From Nicotiana tabacum (Eukaryota; Streptophyta; Magnoliopsida; Solanales; Solanaceae), in the NCBI RefSeq assembly GCF_000715075.1, contig NC_134103.1, positions 73,533,519 through 73,597,518 on the forward strand: a stretch of DNA of 64,000 bases. The letters run 5' to 3'. The notes beneath the pieces are model-generated. The model did not search any database. It had not been told where the DNA came from and worked only from the letters and a program-made list of their open reading frames with translations. This document shows positions 22,337 to 36,187 of the stretch, piece by piece (position 1 is the first letter of the stretch; every line of letters begins with the position of its first letter). A program made the position numbers and the translations under genes.

Positions 22337-25300
22337 TGTCACGACCTGAAATTCACCTAGTCGTGATGGCACCTAAACCAACCCGTCAGGTAAGCCAATT
22401 AACCACTAACCAATTCTAATAACAATTAAATAAGCAATTAAGTAAAGAAATATCTGAATCTCATACATTCCCCAATGACTAGTAGTACAAATCATGAGTT
22501 TCTAAGAATGGAGTTTACAAAGCTGAAATGAAGTAAATACATCATCTGTTTTAAAAGTACATAAACAGAGTTTTATAGATCTAAGGCTACCATGAACATG
22601 AGGCAACTACAACCGAAACACAGGTACATCTTCAATTCCGGATCCCGCCGATCACATCAACGTCAACAGTCAATATCTGCACGCAAGGTGCAGAAGTGTA
22701 GTATGAGTACAACCGACCCCATGTACTCAATTTGTAACAAATCTAACCTTAGGTTGAAAGTAGTGACGAGCTAGAACAAAGGTCGGGTCCAATACCAATA
22801 TCCCAGAACAATTCATAACAACATAGTATAAGTAATAAAAGGAGTATCTCAGAAATAAAATGTTCAGCTCGTTCACTGTTCCAGAAAAGTAGGCATGCTT
22901 CTCAAGTATTTCAGTGAAAACTCAAATCTTTTACCGAAATTTGCCAATATGAGTAAGTTTGAAAACTGTGATTTTTCCCAAAACTCCTTTCAACAATAAA
23001 TAAGATATTTTATTTTCCTTTCAAATAGCAAGTGTAAGATGTCTCTCTATGCCCATATGTCAAAATGTATAAGAAGTCACAAATGACATGATACTATACA
23101 ACATGAGAAAAAATGCATATCTATTCCTGTATGTCAAGTGTGCATGCCAAATGCGATGCAAATCAGTGATAAAGACCATATGCATACTCTTAGAGTATCA
23201 ATTCACTCAGTCCTCCCAGTCACTCAGTCCTCCCAATCACTCAGTCCTCCTAGTCACCCGACACTCGGCACTCGCACTCAGTAGGTACCTGCGCTCACTC
23301 AGGGTGTGTACATACTCCAGAGGGGCTCCTTCAGCTCAAGCGCTATATCAAGCCAATCATGACATAAAATCAATGAAACATACTGCAGCGTGCAACCCGA
23401 TCCCATAAATATCCTCACAATCAGGCCCTCGGCCTTACTCAGTCATCAACCTCTCCAGTCTCTCGGGCTCGCAATGTCATGAAATATCAGCCCAAAATAA
23501 TGATGTGATGTACCAATATGTAGCAACAGAGACTGAGGTATGATATGAAATGAATGAACATGACTGAGTATGAAATCGCAATGTAAGCAAATAACTCAAC
23601 AACAGTAACAACCTCAATGGGTCCCAACAGAGTAAGCACGTAGCCTATGCATGGTTTCTAACATGGATCAGAGCTCAATAGTTCTAGTACGTAGATTTCA
23701 TGGTTACAGATATGATTAGGTAGCTACACAGTACCAAATAAATAACGGAATTACAACTTACATGGTGCACACTCACACACCCGTCACCTAGTATGTGCGC
23801 CACTTCAACACCAATCGTATAACACGTAATTCAGGGTTTTATATCCTCAGCACAAAGTTTAGAAGTGTTACTTACTTCGAATAAGACGAATCCAAATATC
23901 GAGCAAGTCAAGCAATGCTCCAAAAATGCCATCCCGCGCGTTCCGACCTCCGAACGGCTCGAAACTAACCAAAAAAACTCAAGTACATCAAACAATGCTG
24001 AAGGAACCAATCCCGATCGAAAAGATCAAATCTTGAATCAAAAGCCCAAAATGGCCAAAAGCCTAACCCGGGTCTGCACCTCGGAACCCGATAAAATTTA
24101 CAAAATACAACAACCCATTCAATTACGAGTCCAACCATACTAGTTTCACTCAAATCCGACTCCAAATCGATGTTCAAAACTCAAAAATTCACATTATGAA
24201 ACTTTAGGCTAAAACCCCCAATTTCTCTTTAAAATTCATCAACCAATAGCCAAAATTGAAGATATATTCATGGAATAAGATCAAAACCAAGTTTAGAACA
24301 CTTACCCCAATCCTTGTGATGAAAATTGCTCCAAAAGTCACCTTAATCCGAGCTTGGAAATGTTAAAATGAAGCCAAAATCGCGAATCCTTGTATTTATC
24401 ATTCTGCCTAGCACTTTCGCATATGCGGTTAAAAATATCGCATCTGTGACCTTCACATTTGCGGAAAAACTTCGCTTCTGCGAAAATTAGCCTTGCCCAG
24501 CAACCCTCGCACCTGCGGTATTAAACTCCGCATCTGCGAAGACCCTCGCACCTGCGCTTCCACTCGACGCATCTGCACATCCGCACCCGCACCCTTTTCT
24601 CCGCTCATGCGGGCCTCCTCATCCAGCTCTCATCCCGCTTCTGCGACTGCATTGTCGCTTTTACGACCATCACACCTGGGCAAACCAACCGCAGGTGCGG
24701 TCACACCGGAACCAGCAACAACCGGCAATAACAACATGAAGAAAAATGATCGAAAATCAATCTGAAACACGCCCGAGCCCTTCGGGACCCCATCCGAACA
24801 TACCAACAAGTTCCATAACATAACAGGGACCTACTCGAGGCCTCAAAACATACATAACAACATCGAAATGACGATTCACACCTAAATTCAAACTTGATGA
24901 ACTTTGAACTTTTCAACTTCAATAACTTGTGCCGAAACATAACAAATCATCCCGGAATGAACCCAAAATTTTCACACAAGTCCCAAATGACAAAATGAAG
25001 CTATTCCAATTCCCGGAATCACAATCCGAATTCGATATCAAAATGTCCACTCCTGGTCAAACTTTCCAAAAATCCAACTTCCGCCATTTCAAGCCAAATT
25101 CCACTATGGACCTCCAAATCACAATCCGAACGCACTCCTAAGTTCAAAATCACCCAACGGACCTACTAGAGCCATCAAAACTCCGTTCCGGGTTCAAATT
25201 CACAAAAAGTCAAACTTGGTCAACTCTCCCAATTTAAAGCTTCAACAATGAAATCCATTCTTCCAATTCGATTTCGAATAACCTGAAAATTAAAATCGAC

Positions 25301-25397
25301 AATTCACATAAGTCATAATACATCATACGGAGCTACTCATGCCCGTAAACTACCGAGCGAAGTGTAAATGCTCAAAACGACCGGTTGGGTCGTTACA
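22337..25397 (-). repeat. 3' LTR (minus sense) of LARD A
   Basis: It contains a run of cactcagtcctcc-like units (about 23205-23280) and a stretch with many cgcacctgcgg/cgcatctgcg-type motifs (about 24415-24705). Short open frames inside it appear at the matching place of the other LTR and are not convincing genes. Confidence 0.9.
23205..23290. repeat. Minisatellite of cactcagtcctcc units in the LTR
   Basis: Four to five imperfect 15-bp units, tcactcagtcctccc or close to it, followed by cactcg-type variants. The second LTR has the same array at about 30155-30245 with one more unit. Confidence 0.8.
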
Positions 25398-25410
25398 TTC
25401 CCCCCCACTT
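25398..25410 (-). other. Polypurine tract of LARD A
   Basis: Minus-strand reading aagtggggggggaa, directly abutting the 3' LTR; this is the expected plus-strand primer site. Confidence 0.75.
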
Positions 25411-28400
25411 AAATATACGTTCGTCCTCGAACGTGTCCATAGTTGTTCCCAAAGTCATCAAACCGTCATGTAACCTTACCATGCATATACCTGGGGGTGA
25501 TCTCACGTCACCCTATCCCATATAGGTCTGATAACACAACATAACTTAGATTTCCTTAATTCAACTTAGCCCATAAGCCTTAGAATCCAATTTCCAAAAT
25601 TCGAAACTTTCTATAAGATCAGAATCTCACATCAACATTCTGTATAAGTCTGAACAAGCTGTATCAAGCCATATCCATAACCCAATATGTAATCACATGA
25701 TATACCGCATAACTCAAATACTTATAGCAATGATTTCTAATCACAACAGTTGTCCAAAATAACCCAATTCCGGTAATAAACCTCATGTCAAAACAAACCT
25801 CGTCCTAAAACCTTCGTACACTGCCGATGATGAAAGAAACACGCAAAAAATCATAACCATTCATCATACCAACAAGTCATGGAGCTCCCCCTACTTTAAC
25901 AAGAACTATAGCCAATTCCTAAGCCGACTTCCGATATTATCCTTCCAAATATACCGCAATCAAATCCGATAGCACCCATCCTAGATCCGACGACTTCATC
26001 TTATCAAATGCCAACTACTCTACTGACACGCAACCCAATACTACCCAAAGCCACAAACCGTGCAATCCATGCACCAATAAGCAACAATCCAAATGTACTC
26101 AATCACGAAAATGACTCAAACAAGAGGACTGTCCCGCAAGCTCAACGAGTACCACAACGCAATGCTAAGAACCCATCACACACCGTAGAACCATAACACA
26201 CGAATCTAACACAAAGGATCATATCTCAACATAACTCTGCCGCAATGCGCGACCCCATCCAAACACTAGCCCATATGAGATACCTCGAGCTACCATGCTC
26301 AAAATCAATAACCACGCACAATTTGACATCAAGTACCCAAAGTGCATTACCATAACGACGGAGAAGTCAATGACACAATGCCACCCAAAACTCAAAAGGA
26401 CATAACCAATACGCAATCAATCATGCATCACACAAATACCCATCTCGCGCAAATTCCGCTATAAGGCCCCCATAGAACTGCACCATGTGTGCATATAACC
26501 AACGAATCACAACTCCTCGTAGCATAGAAGAGTAAATCACAGAACATATCAGAACAAGAATAAGTTCAACACCAGCCGAATGGCACATCCCTCAATAATA
26601 GCAGTACGGAGTCGACCAGTCTGACCCGGTGTAGAATAAACATACTTATTGGGCTTATCAATGAACCCCAAATCAACTCTGACCACCCACAATAAATAAA
26701 TAACCTTCCAAAGGTCCACAATGACTGAATCATAACACTTACTATCATCTGGCTAGCTCTGGCCATAACTTCACAGCCCACAACCACGAAATAATCTGCT
26801 CCTGAAAACTCCCGGTTTCCAAATCCATAGAACACATGAATCACCATTTCTGATTCCATCTCCACCGTTCGAATGTCTAACACATCTCTCATACACGATC
26901 ATCCCACGAGGAATACTTTCTAAAATTCTTCCGTGCCACTTAGAAAAATTTGAATATCAGTAGTGGATCAACCAGGAGAGTGCCGTAGTACTAGTGAAGT
27001 ATCCATAAATCAAAACACATTGCCCCTTCTGAAATGTATACTCTCATCAAGCCATACCAAATAGTAATATCATTTACCTAGTCATCTGAAACCGTCCATG
27101 CTGCCTAAGAATTTTATGACCTTCCCTTTAAAACTGAACTGTGATCTCGCTTATGTAAATCTCAATCCTACACAACACATCGCATATACCATGCCATCAT
27201 ATGAAAAATACGAGAACCTCATAGTCCACTCCGAGTCACAAACAACTACATACTCAATTAGCCAAGGACCTTCAATTTGACTTCATCCAGGAGAAATTCA
27301 CTATATACTGCATGCTCCTCATGCTAGTAGGAAATATACTTATCGAACCATGGTAGAAACCATTGAGAACTCTCCAAAGTCCATCTGCACATAACCAAGC
27401 TATCAGAACCGAATCTCTCTAACTCAACCCAGCCACGCAGGTCGCCAAACCTAAGAGCATTGCCACGAAACACCTGTAGAGACTAGCCACATCATAAGTA
27501 CCCAAAAAACCGATTATATCCATTACTGTGCTGATCCAACCTACTACCAAGTTGTCCTAACTCTTCGAGTTCTTTCCGAATAACCTTCAACTTTATAGTT
27601 CTCCTCGCCATAATACCACGATCCTCAACCAAAACTCACCATACAAGAGACCCTAATATAAAACCACAACGTCCTAAGGCCTATAAACCACTAACTTCCC
27701 TTTTAAGCACCCTAAAGCACTACAACCGAGATACCCACTCTAAAGAGACCTTATGTGAACCTAAAACTGTTTCCTTCACCTTTTTGATACCGAAATGCAT
27801 AATCCACAATGATATAAAAATGCCACAAGTTTTGACACCGTCCAATGCAAATATCAGATCCTAGCCATAAACCAATCCGAAATTCTCAATTGCTACATAT
27901 AATTCTTGAATCCATTAGAACTATTCTCGAGAGTCATCCACTCTGCTCAAATCTCAATTGCACTGCCCCAAACGGGCCAAATGACTGGTGCCCCATTGGC
28001 ACAACGACACCCAAAGGAGTAACCCCATCTTAACGCGACCAAGCAAATTCCTACTCCATTCATACTACATCCTTCACGAATAACCACTCAATCATTCCAT
28101 GATTCCCATATACCCATAGAGTGTAATACAACCCGTATCCAGAAATCCCCTTACTCGAGTCATCCTCAATATTAACCCCTGTAGTCATAATTGATTCACC
28201 TGTATACCTCAAACTGAAACCAATTCAACACATAATCGTGCAATCAACTCGTCGATAGCAAACTTCCCCACTTAGCTCAAAGCCATAGAACAAAATAATC
28301 GATAACATTACGATACCCATACTCTATTACTGCCAAAATCCCACACTGAAATTCAACTAAATCCTTCGTAAGCTCATGTAACACAAACTATATAATACCT

Positions 28401-29270
28401 CAAATTGTCTGCAAATCTCACATTCATCCTCGTGGTAGTCAGGTCAACTGTTACAACGGAACCAAACTCAAATCGCACAAATATACCCCGCTGGTAGAAA
28501 CGAAAGCCTCCACACAACATTATAAAAATCACATATCCGTAGATTACCTCGCAGGTTATAACCCACCTGCTTAGCCTCAAACCGACATCTCTTGATACCC
28601 TTTCATAGCCACAACTACTAAGAAATCACTTAATCTCCCTGAGTCTGATCTCGACAATAAGACATGAGAACTTATTTCGTTCTAACATTAAGCAACAGAA
28701 AGGATCCTTCAATGCACTCATACTCGAGACTGTACATCACATCAAAACAAAATCAAGCACCCAATGGCTCCTCCTTTACATTTCAAGGAAACAATTCTCG
28801 TCGCATTCAAAGCGTCATATCACATCCCGCAGTCACATCATACTCATCACAAAGCCATTCTACCGCCCATTGAGCCACAAATTCCACTCATAGGAACACT
28901 ACCGGACGTATAAGTCCAAAAGCACGTGCTCACACAATCAAAATCTCTGTGCTCAAGCTACAGTCAAAACCTGGCCTCCAGACTGGCCCATTATCAGCAC
29001 ACAGAAATCACATCTTGCACCTCGTTCATAGAATCACAAGCTGGTGATGCACAACTGATACCGAGCGCTCGTGTGTGCATGCGAATGCGTGGAAGGAATT
29101 CAAAGATTATGTCTCAAGCTGAAGCAATTCTGCATGATAAGGAAAGAAAGATGGGAAATATATATCCTAAATGCTCGGTAGCCTCTCAAAGATAGGTATG
29201 GACGTCATCATACCGATCTACAAGACTCTACAAGACACTTGCTCATGACTTGTAGAACCTATGAACCTAG
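25411..29270 (-). other. Interior of LARD A, no coding potential recognised
   Basis: 3.9 kb with only short frames (60-110 codons), none with gag, protease, reverse transcriptase or integrase motifs on either strand. The base next to the purine tract keeps the cgttcgaggacgaac box found in Del-type elements. Such interiors depend on proteins supplied by relatives. Confidence 0.75.
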
Positions 29271-29271
29271 G

Positions 29272-29283
29272 GCTCAGATACCA
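29272..29283 (-). other. Primer-binding site of LARD A
   Basis: Minus-strand TGGTATCTGAGC differs at one base from the initiator tRNA-Met site and lies three to four bases from the LTR end. Confidence 0.8.
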
Positions 29284-29286
29284 ACT

Positions 29287-32200
29287 TGTCACGACCCAAA
29301 ATCCACCTAGTCGTGATGGCACCTAACCCAACCCATCAGGTAAGCCAATTAACCACTAAACAGTTCTAATAATAATTAAATAAGTAATTAAGTAAAGAAA
29401 TATCTGAATCTGATACATTCCCTAAGAACTGGTAGTACAAATCATGAGCTTCTAAGAATGGAGTTTACAAAGCTGAAATGAAGTAAATACATCATCTGTT
29501 TGAAAAGTACATAAACAGAATTTTATAGATCTAAGGCTACCATGAAGAATAGGTAGCTACGACCGGAATGCACGTACATCTTCAAATCTAGCTCTCGTCG
29601 ATCATAGCAACATCAGCATCTAATATCTGCACGCAAGGTGCAGAAGTGTAGTATGAGTACAGCCGACCCCATGTACGCAATAAGTAACAAACCTAACCTT
29701 AGGTTGAAAGTAGTGACGAGCTGGAACACAGGTCGAGGCCCAACACAAATATCCCACAACAATTTATAACAACATAGTACAAGTAATAAAAGGAGTACCT
29801 CAGAAATAAAATGCTCAGCTCATTCACAGTTCCAGAAAAGTAGGCATGCTTTTTAAGTATTTCAGTGAAAACTCAAATCTTTTACCGAAATTTGCCAAAA
29901 ATATGAGTAAGTTTGAAAACTGTGATTTTCCCCAAAAATCCTTTCAACAATAAATAAGATATTTCATTTTCCTTTCAGATAGCAAGTGTAAAATGTCTTT
30001 TTATGCCCATATTTCAAAATGTATGAGAAGTCATAAATGACATGATACTATACATCATGAGGAAAAATGCATCTTTATGACTGTATGTCAAGTGTGCATG
30101 GCAAATGCGATGCAAATCAGTGATAAAGACCATATGCATACTCTCAGAGTATCAATTCACTCAGTCCTCCCAGTCACTCAGTCCTCCCAATCACTCAGTC
30201 CTCACAGTCACTCAGTCCTCCCAGTCACTCAGCACTCGCACTCAGTAGGTACCTGCGCTCACTCAGGGTGTGTACATACTCCAGAGGGGCTCCTTCAGCT
30301 CAAGCGCTATATCAAGCCAATCATGACATAAAATCAATGAAACATACTGCAGCGTGCAACCCGATCCCATAAATATCCTCACAATTAGGCCCTCGGCCTT
30401 ACTCAGTCATCAACCTCTCCAGTCTCTCGGGCTCGCAATGTCATGAAATATCAGCCCAAAATAATGATGTGATGTATCAATATGTAGCAACAGAGACTGA
30501 GGTATGATATGAAATGAATGAACATGACTGAGTATGAAATCGCAATGTAAGCAAATAACTCAACAACAGTAACAACCTCAATGGGTCCCAACGAGTAAGC
30601 ACCTAGCCTAGACATGGTTTCTAACATGAATCACAACTTAATAGCTCTAGTACGTAGATTTCATGGTTACAGATATGATCAGGTAGCTACACAGTACCAC
30701 AGAAATAACGAAATTACAACTTACATGGTGCACGCCCACACGCCCGTCACCTACTATGTGCGCCACCTCAACACCAATCGTATAACACGTAATTCAGGGT
30801 TTCATACCCTCAGCACAAAGTTTAGAAGTGTTACTTACCTCGAACAAGACGAATCCAAATACCGAGCAAGCCAAGCAATGCTCCAAAAATACCGTCCCGC
30901 GCATTCCGACCTCCGAACGGCTCGAAACTAACCAAAAACAACTCAAGTACATCAAACAATTTTAAAGGAACCAATTCCGATCGAAAAAGATCAAATCTTG
31001 AATCAAAAGTCCAAAATCGACCTAAAGCCCAACCTGGGTCCGCACCTCGGAACCTGGCAAAATTTATTAAATCCAACAACTCATTCAATTACGAGTCCAA
31101 CCATACTAGCTTCACTCAAATCCGAGTCCATATCGATGTTCAAAACTCAAAAATTCACATTATGAAACTTTAGGCTAAAACCCCCAATTTCTCTTTAACA
31201 TTCATCAACCAATAGCCAAAAATGAAGATAGATTCATGGAATAAGATCAAACCAAGTATAGAACACTTACCCCAATCCTTGTGATGAAAATTTCTCAAAA
31301 TGTCACCTCAATCCGAGCTTGGAAATGTTAAAATGAAGCCAAAATCGCGAACCCTTATAATTATCATTCTGCCAGCACTTACGCATATGCGGATAAAAAT
31401 GTCGTATCTGCGACCTTCGTTAAACTTCGCTTCTACGAAACATAGCCTTGCCCAGCAACTCCCGCACCTGCGGTATTAAACTCTGTATCTGCGAAGACCC
31501 TTGCACCTGCGCTTCCACTCGACGCACCTGCGCATCCGCACCTGCGCCCTTTTCTCCGCTCCTACGGGCCTCTTCATCCAGCTCTCATCCCGCTTCTGCG
31601 ACCATCGCACATGTGCAAACCAACTACAGGTGCGGTCACACCAGAACCAGCAGCAACCAACAATAACAATATGAAGAAAAATAATCCGAAATCAATTCAA
31701 AACACGCCCGAGCCCCTCGGGACCCCATCCGAACATACCAACAAGTCCCATAACATAACACGGACATACCCGAGGCTTCAAAACACATATAACAACATCG
31801 AAACGACGAATCACACCTAAATTCAAACTTGATGAACTTTGAACTTTTCAACTTCAATAACTCGTGCCGAAACATAACAAATCAACCCGGAATGAATCCA
31901 AAATTTGCACACAAGTCCCAAATGACAAAATGAATCTATTCCAATTCTCGGAATCACAATTCGAATCCGATATCAAAAAGTCCACCCCCAGACAAACTTT
32001 CCAAAAATCCAACTTCCGCCATTTTCAAGCCAAATTACACTACGGACCTCCAAATTACAATCCGGACGCGCTCCTAAGTCCAAAATCAACCAACGAACCT
32101 ACCGGAACCATCAAAACTCCGTTCCGGGTTCAAATTCACAAAAAGTCAAACTTTGTCAACTCTTCCGATTTAAAGCTTCAACAATGAAATCCATTATTCC

Positions 32201-32333
32201 AATTCGATTCCGAATAACTTGAAAATCAAAACCGACGATTCACATAAGTCATAGTACATCATACATAGCTACTCATACCCGTAAACTACCGAGCGAAGTA
32301 CAAATGCTCAAAACGACCGGTTGGGTCATTACA
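29287..32333 (-). repeat. 5' LTR (minus sense) of LARD A
   Basis: Full partner of 22337-25397, with the same subrepeats at about 30155-30245 and 31380-31640. Confidence 0.9.
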
Positions 32334-32664
32334 ATTTGCGGCAAAATTGTGTTTTAAAATTTTGCCCAACATACTTTAAAATTTTGATGCTTAGGGAAAA
32401 TTCTACCTAACGTGCTTTAAAATTCTGTTATAGAGCTTTTTTTCGTATCAAAACTTCTGTTATCGGCGCCAAAAAGTTGGAAAAATGATACCGAGTAGCC
32501 ACTTTTAAGCATGCTTTTTAAAATATATTCATACTTTACAATGTATTTAAAGATTAACCAATTTGCTCACACTTTAGAATGCTTCCTGAAGTTCGAATAC
32601 AATGTCCAAAAATTAGAATTTTATGTCCTGAATTTTAAATTAGAAGTTTAGAAAATTAGGACAC
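32334..32664. other. AT-rich outer arm, no gene
   Basis: It contains two to three degenerate copies of a block around actttaaaattttg/gctttaaaattctg (about 32350-32440). From about 32500 it is an imperfect inverted match to 33590-33690 (acaat.tatttaaagatta.ccaatt), so a degraded outer TIR element may surround the MITE at 32668. Confidence 0.5.
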
Positions 32665-32667
32665 TAA

Positions 32668-33530
32668 GGGTGTGTTTGGTATGAAGAAAAATATTTTTCA
32701 ATTTTTCCATGTTTGGTTGGCTTTAATATTTTGGAAAATATTTTTTTCATGAACTCAATTTCCTCCAATTGGAGAAAAATATTTTCCCTATCAAGAGAAG
32801 GAAAAACATTTTCCAAAACTCTTTCTCAACCTTCCCCACCTTATTCCCCATCCCCACCAACCCCCACCAACCCACTCCCACACCCACCCACCCAACCCCA
32901 ACCCCCAACCCCTTACCCCCACCTCCACCCTAAATAAAAATATTATTAATAGTACTTTATTTTCATGTTATAGTTTGGTTTTTTTTTTTGCATTTCAACA
33001 AATGAGTATTTTTTTTACATGATATAAAAAAATATTTTTTTATTTCAACAAAAAAAAGTATTTTCTTTTCATGAGGTAAAAAAAATATTTTCTTTTATTT
33101 CAATAAAATGAGTACTTTATTTTCATGTTGTAGAAAGAGTGCTTTCTTTTTCAACCAAAATAAATATATTTTCTTTTTAGTTATGGAGCACAAATTTTAA
33201 CATTATTTTTGCGTAAAAAAGTAAAGCAGCACATTAGTTCCTTTGGGTTTGTACGAATTTTTAGAAGACTTGTTAAATTCCTTGAAGAAAATAGAGTCAT
33301 CAAAATGTTGAGTATTTGGAGGGAGGGTGGGGGGTGGGGGCGAGCAAGGAATAATGGAGACTTGGGGGAAGAGGGGGGGAGGGGGGTGAGCACACTAGAA
33401 AATATTTTTCGGAAAAAGTTTTTCACTCACCAACTAAACAAGGAAAAATAAGTGATAAAACCAGTCATTTTTCATGAAAATAAGAAAATATTTTCCATGA
33501 AAAATATTTTCTTTCATACCAAACACACCC
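32668..33530. mobile_element. Tourist/PIF-Harbinger-like MITE (863 bp)
   Basis: The ends gggtgtgtttggtatgaa and ttcataccaaacacaccc are inverted copies, and both are flanked by TAA (32665-32667, 33531-33533), the target duplication of PIF/Harbinger elements. Inverted matching continues inward with aaaatattttt blocks. The interior has C-rich (about 32830-32935) and G-rich (about 33318-33390) stretches that could pair with one another. No transposase. Confidence 0.82.
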
Positions 33531-33764
33531 TAAGTCCTGAATACCAAATTAACAGCTAAAAAATTTAGGAGACAAAAATTCAAAATATTTAGTCCTGAAG
33601 TTTGGCCGAATTGGCTAATCTTTAAATATATTGTACATTTTAAATATATTTTAAATAGCACGCTTAACAGTAGCTTTTATTATCGGGGTTAAACAAATTA
33701 TCACTGACATAAAAGTATCCTATTTGTATCATTAGCCCGTGCATAGCACCCTCGGCCCAAAGGG

Positions 33765-34325
33765 TAAATAATGACAAAAAATGTGTAAAAATAGCACAGG
33801 CTAGCCAGTTTTCGGACTGGTAATTGAAAAATAGCCAGCGTTTGCAAAGTCATTGAAAAATAGCCGCTATTTTGCTGCAACACAAAAAATTCCAACCTAA
33901 TATACTGTAGATTGGTGCACCTGTGTATGAACTTCCAGCATATTATGCTGGAACTCCAGCACATGGAAAGTTCCAGCATAATATACTGGAGATTGGAGCA
34001 CCTGTGTATGAACTTCCAGCATATTATGCTGGACCAATATATTATGATGGAGTTTCAGTATATTTATACTAGAACTCCATCATAATATAATGGAGTTCCA
34101 GCATAATGTACTGGAACTCCAATATATTATGCTGGAAGTTCACATGTAAAAAATTCGAACTTCAGTATATTATACTGGAATATTTTTCGGATTTTGAACA
34201 GTGTTTTCGTTTAGATTTATCTTTACATTAAAAGTGGCTAGATCTCGATTACTTTTGAAACTGTGGCTATTTTTCAATTATCACTTGTAAATCTGGCTAT
34301 TTTTGAATTTCACCCAAAAATTATA
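33765..34325. mobile_element. MITE built of palindromic ccagYataWtatRctgg units
   Basis: The outer arms are inverted copies (ttgaaaaatagcca... on the left, tggctatttttcaa... on the right, over about 70 bp). The interior is packed with about ten copies of a palindrome, for example ccagcatattatgctgg and ccagtatattatactgg. The whole can fold into nested hairpins. The family of transposase is not evident. Confidence 0.75.
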
Positions 34326-34800
34326 GAAATGCGACACTTTTTTGGGTGGTTTTAACTTTTGACCCCGCTTGCCCCATGGGCAGAATTTCAGGGTCAAAAG
34401 TTAAAAGTATTGTTCATGGGACAAGCAAAGCACAACACTTGTTAAACTTGAAATTTTGTTCATGGGACAAGTGAGGACAAAAATTAAAGACAATCACTTT
34501 GAAGGCTATTTGTGTACTTCACCACTTATATCAGAATATTGTGTACCATCCACTTTTATATTTAAGGAAGGTTTTGCTAATAAAACTTTTAGCACACCCT
34601 TGGGTAAAAGGAAAAGAAATTAGGGTTCAATCTGAGGACATCAAATTTGACAGAAAGTATATTATACATGCTACATTATTTCAGAAAATACATAACTTTA
34701 TTTTAGTTTATTTTATTGGTGAAATTTCATCTTTTCAGTTGAGCAATAAAGAGTTGAAATTTGAGTACATTCTTTTGTTGACCCATACTTTAGTGCTAGT
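34326..34800. other. Intergenic stretch, nothing recognised
   Basis: It holds two cttgtcccatgaac/catgggacaag-like repeats (about 34410-34470). A 103-codon frame at 34499-34810 has no recognisable motif and overlaps the start of the next LTR, so it is not called a gene. Confidence 0.4.
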
Positions 34801-36164
34801 TGATGTGTGACTATAATTCCATATTTTAGTACATTATTTGCCTTGCATTTTGTATTCTTTAATGATAAACTACGCCTTATTTGTGCGTAATGGAGTCTAT
34901 TTTATGTATAGGTGAATTGGAGATAAAAGTAGAGCAAAAAGAATAATTAAAGTCTAAAGCGTGCTCGAAAACAGTTGAAAAGAAGAAAGAAAGAAGTGAG
35001 CAGCGGATAAATGAGAAAGCTGGCGAAGCAAGCTTAATAGCTCGCGTGGGAGCTGGCTGGGCGAGCCTTTTAGCTCACGTGGGAGCATGCTAGGCGAGGC
35101 AGGAGGCGAGGTCCACCTCGTGTTAAGGCTGGCGACGCCAGGTCTGGGGCGAGGTCCTGCTCGTGTGAAGCCTCGCGAGGCGAGGACTGAGGCGCGCACA
35201 CTCCAAACTTTGAAGGCTTATTTCGTTTCCTGGTTTGACTAGGACTTGGCCTATGTCGTTTAGGTCTTTTCCTACACATATAAATAGACATAAAACTCCA
35301 CTTTTGAAGGAGTTTTGCAACAAGAGACAAGGATAGCTCGTGAAACAACCGTTGGGAGTTAGAATTATTGATTTCTACATCCTTTCATCTTTACTTTGTA
35401 ATTGAATTATGCAAAACATCTGGGATATTGTTACAATGAGTATGAGTAGCTAAACTCCTAATCTAGGGTTTTGATAGAACCTATTGGAGGATGATTTTCC
35501 TGTTACGTTAATATAGATTTGCCGTAGTATTTTCTCTATTTGTTCAACTATATTATTATTGTTGTTGATTGAAGGGCCCTTAATCGACTGTGCCTATTTA
35601 GTATGTATTACTCGGGAGAGAGTGCATATTTAGGTAGTTGTTGAACAACATCACTCCTAACGTATATGAGGGATTAATACGGAGGGTTTAAATGTGGGAT
35701 TAGGGATAACGAAACCTTGGTGCGATCCGAGTGAGCCGTACTTAATGCCAGCTAGCGTAATTCGGGAGAATATATGTAGTAAATTATGGTAGTTACTCAG
35801 GAGAGAATTACAACACTCAGAGCATTCTTGATCGGTAGAGAAAACTTAGGAAAATTTATAGAAAACGTAGCGGAAAGGATTCCGACAATAGGGGAAATCA
35901 TAACCTTAGATCATTCCATTTCTTCTCTACAAGCCGTTCGTATTTAGTTATTAATTATTGCATTTTCATTATGTGATATTTAGTTAGTAAATATCAAATT
36001 TGTTACTTAAATATTTTTGAAGATTGATTGCATGAATTTGTGCGAGTCTAGTAGCTGTGTTTAATAGGCTAATTCCCTGTGGGATTCGACTCCGGACTTA
36101 TTAACCGGAATATATTTGCAACGACTGCTAAGTCCCTTTTACAAGGCATAGTTGGGCGTGATCA
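34801..36164 (+). repeat. 5' LTR of the Athila-type element
   Basis: From tgatgtgtga to ggcgtgatca, ending six bases before the primer site. A GC-rich block at about 35020-35200 carries many gcgag/ggcga motifs. No second copy exists in the window, so borders rest on TG...CA ends and the primer site. Confidence 0.75.
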
Positions 36165-36169
36165 AATTT

Positions 36170-36187
36170 TGGCACCATTGCCGGGGA
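36170..36187 (+). other. Primer-binding site, tRNA-Asp type
   Basis: tggcaccattgccgggga matches the complement of the 3' end of plant tRNA-Asp with two changes; this primer is typical of Athila elements. Confidence 0.8.

Larger units (their letters stand above)
22337..32333 (-). mobile_element. LARD-type LTR element A (3-kb LTRs, non-coding interior)
   Basis: Two direct repeats of about 3.05 kb (22337-25397 and 29287-32333) bound a 3.9-kb interior. The same bases, atttg, flank the whole unit (22332-22336 and 32334-32338). In minus sense the LTR reads TGTAACGACC...GGTCGTGACA, a primer site close to tRNA-Met lies next to the 29287 end, and a G-rich polypurine tract lies next to the 25397 end, so the element points leftwards. 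LTRs are roughly 92-94% identical where sampled. The long LTRs, and the cgttcgaggacgaac box before the purine tract, suggest derivation from a Del/Tekay-type chromovirus. Confidence 0.9.

Noticed and set aside
23205..23290. Short regular repeats suggestive of a CRISPR array
   Set aside because: Units are contiguous 15-mers without unique spacers, lie in a plant LTR, and no cas gene exists.
24493..24765. Cys/Pro/Ser-rich 90-codon frame in LARD A LTR
   Set aside because: It appears shortened and shifted in the second LTR (31448-31666), so coding is not conserved between the two copies.
34499..34810. 103-codon frame before the Athila LTR
   Set aside because: No recognisable motif, AT-rich, and it runs into the LTR start.
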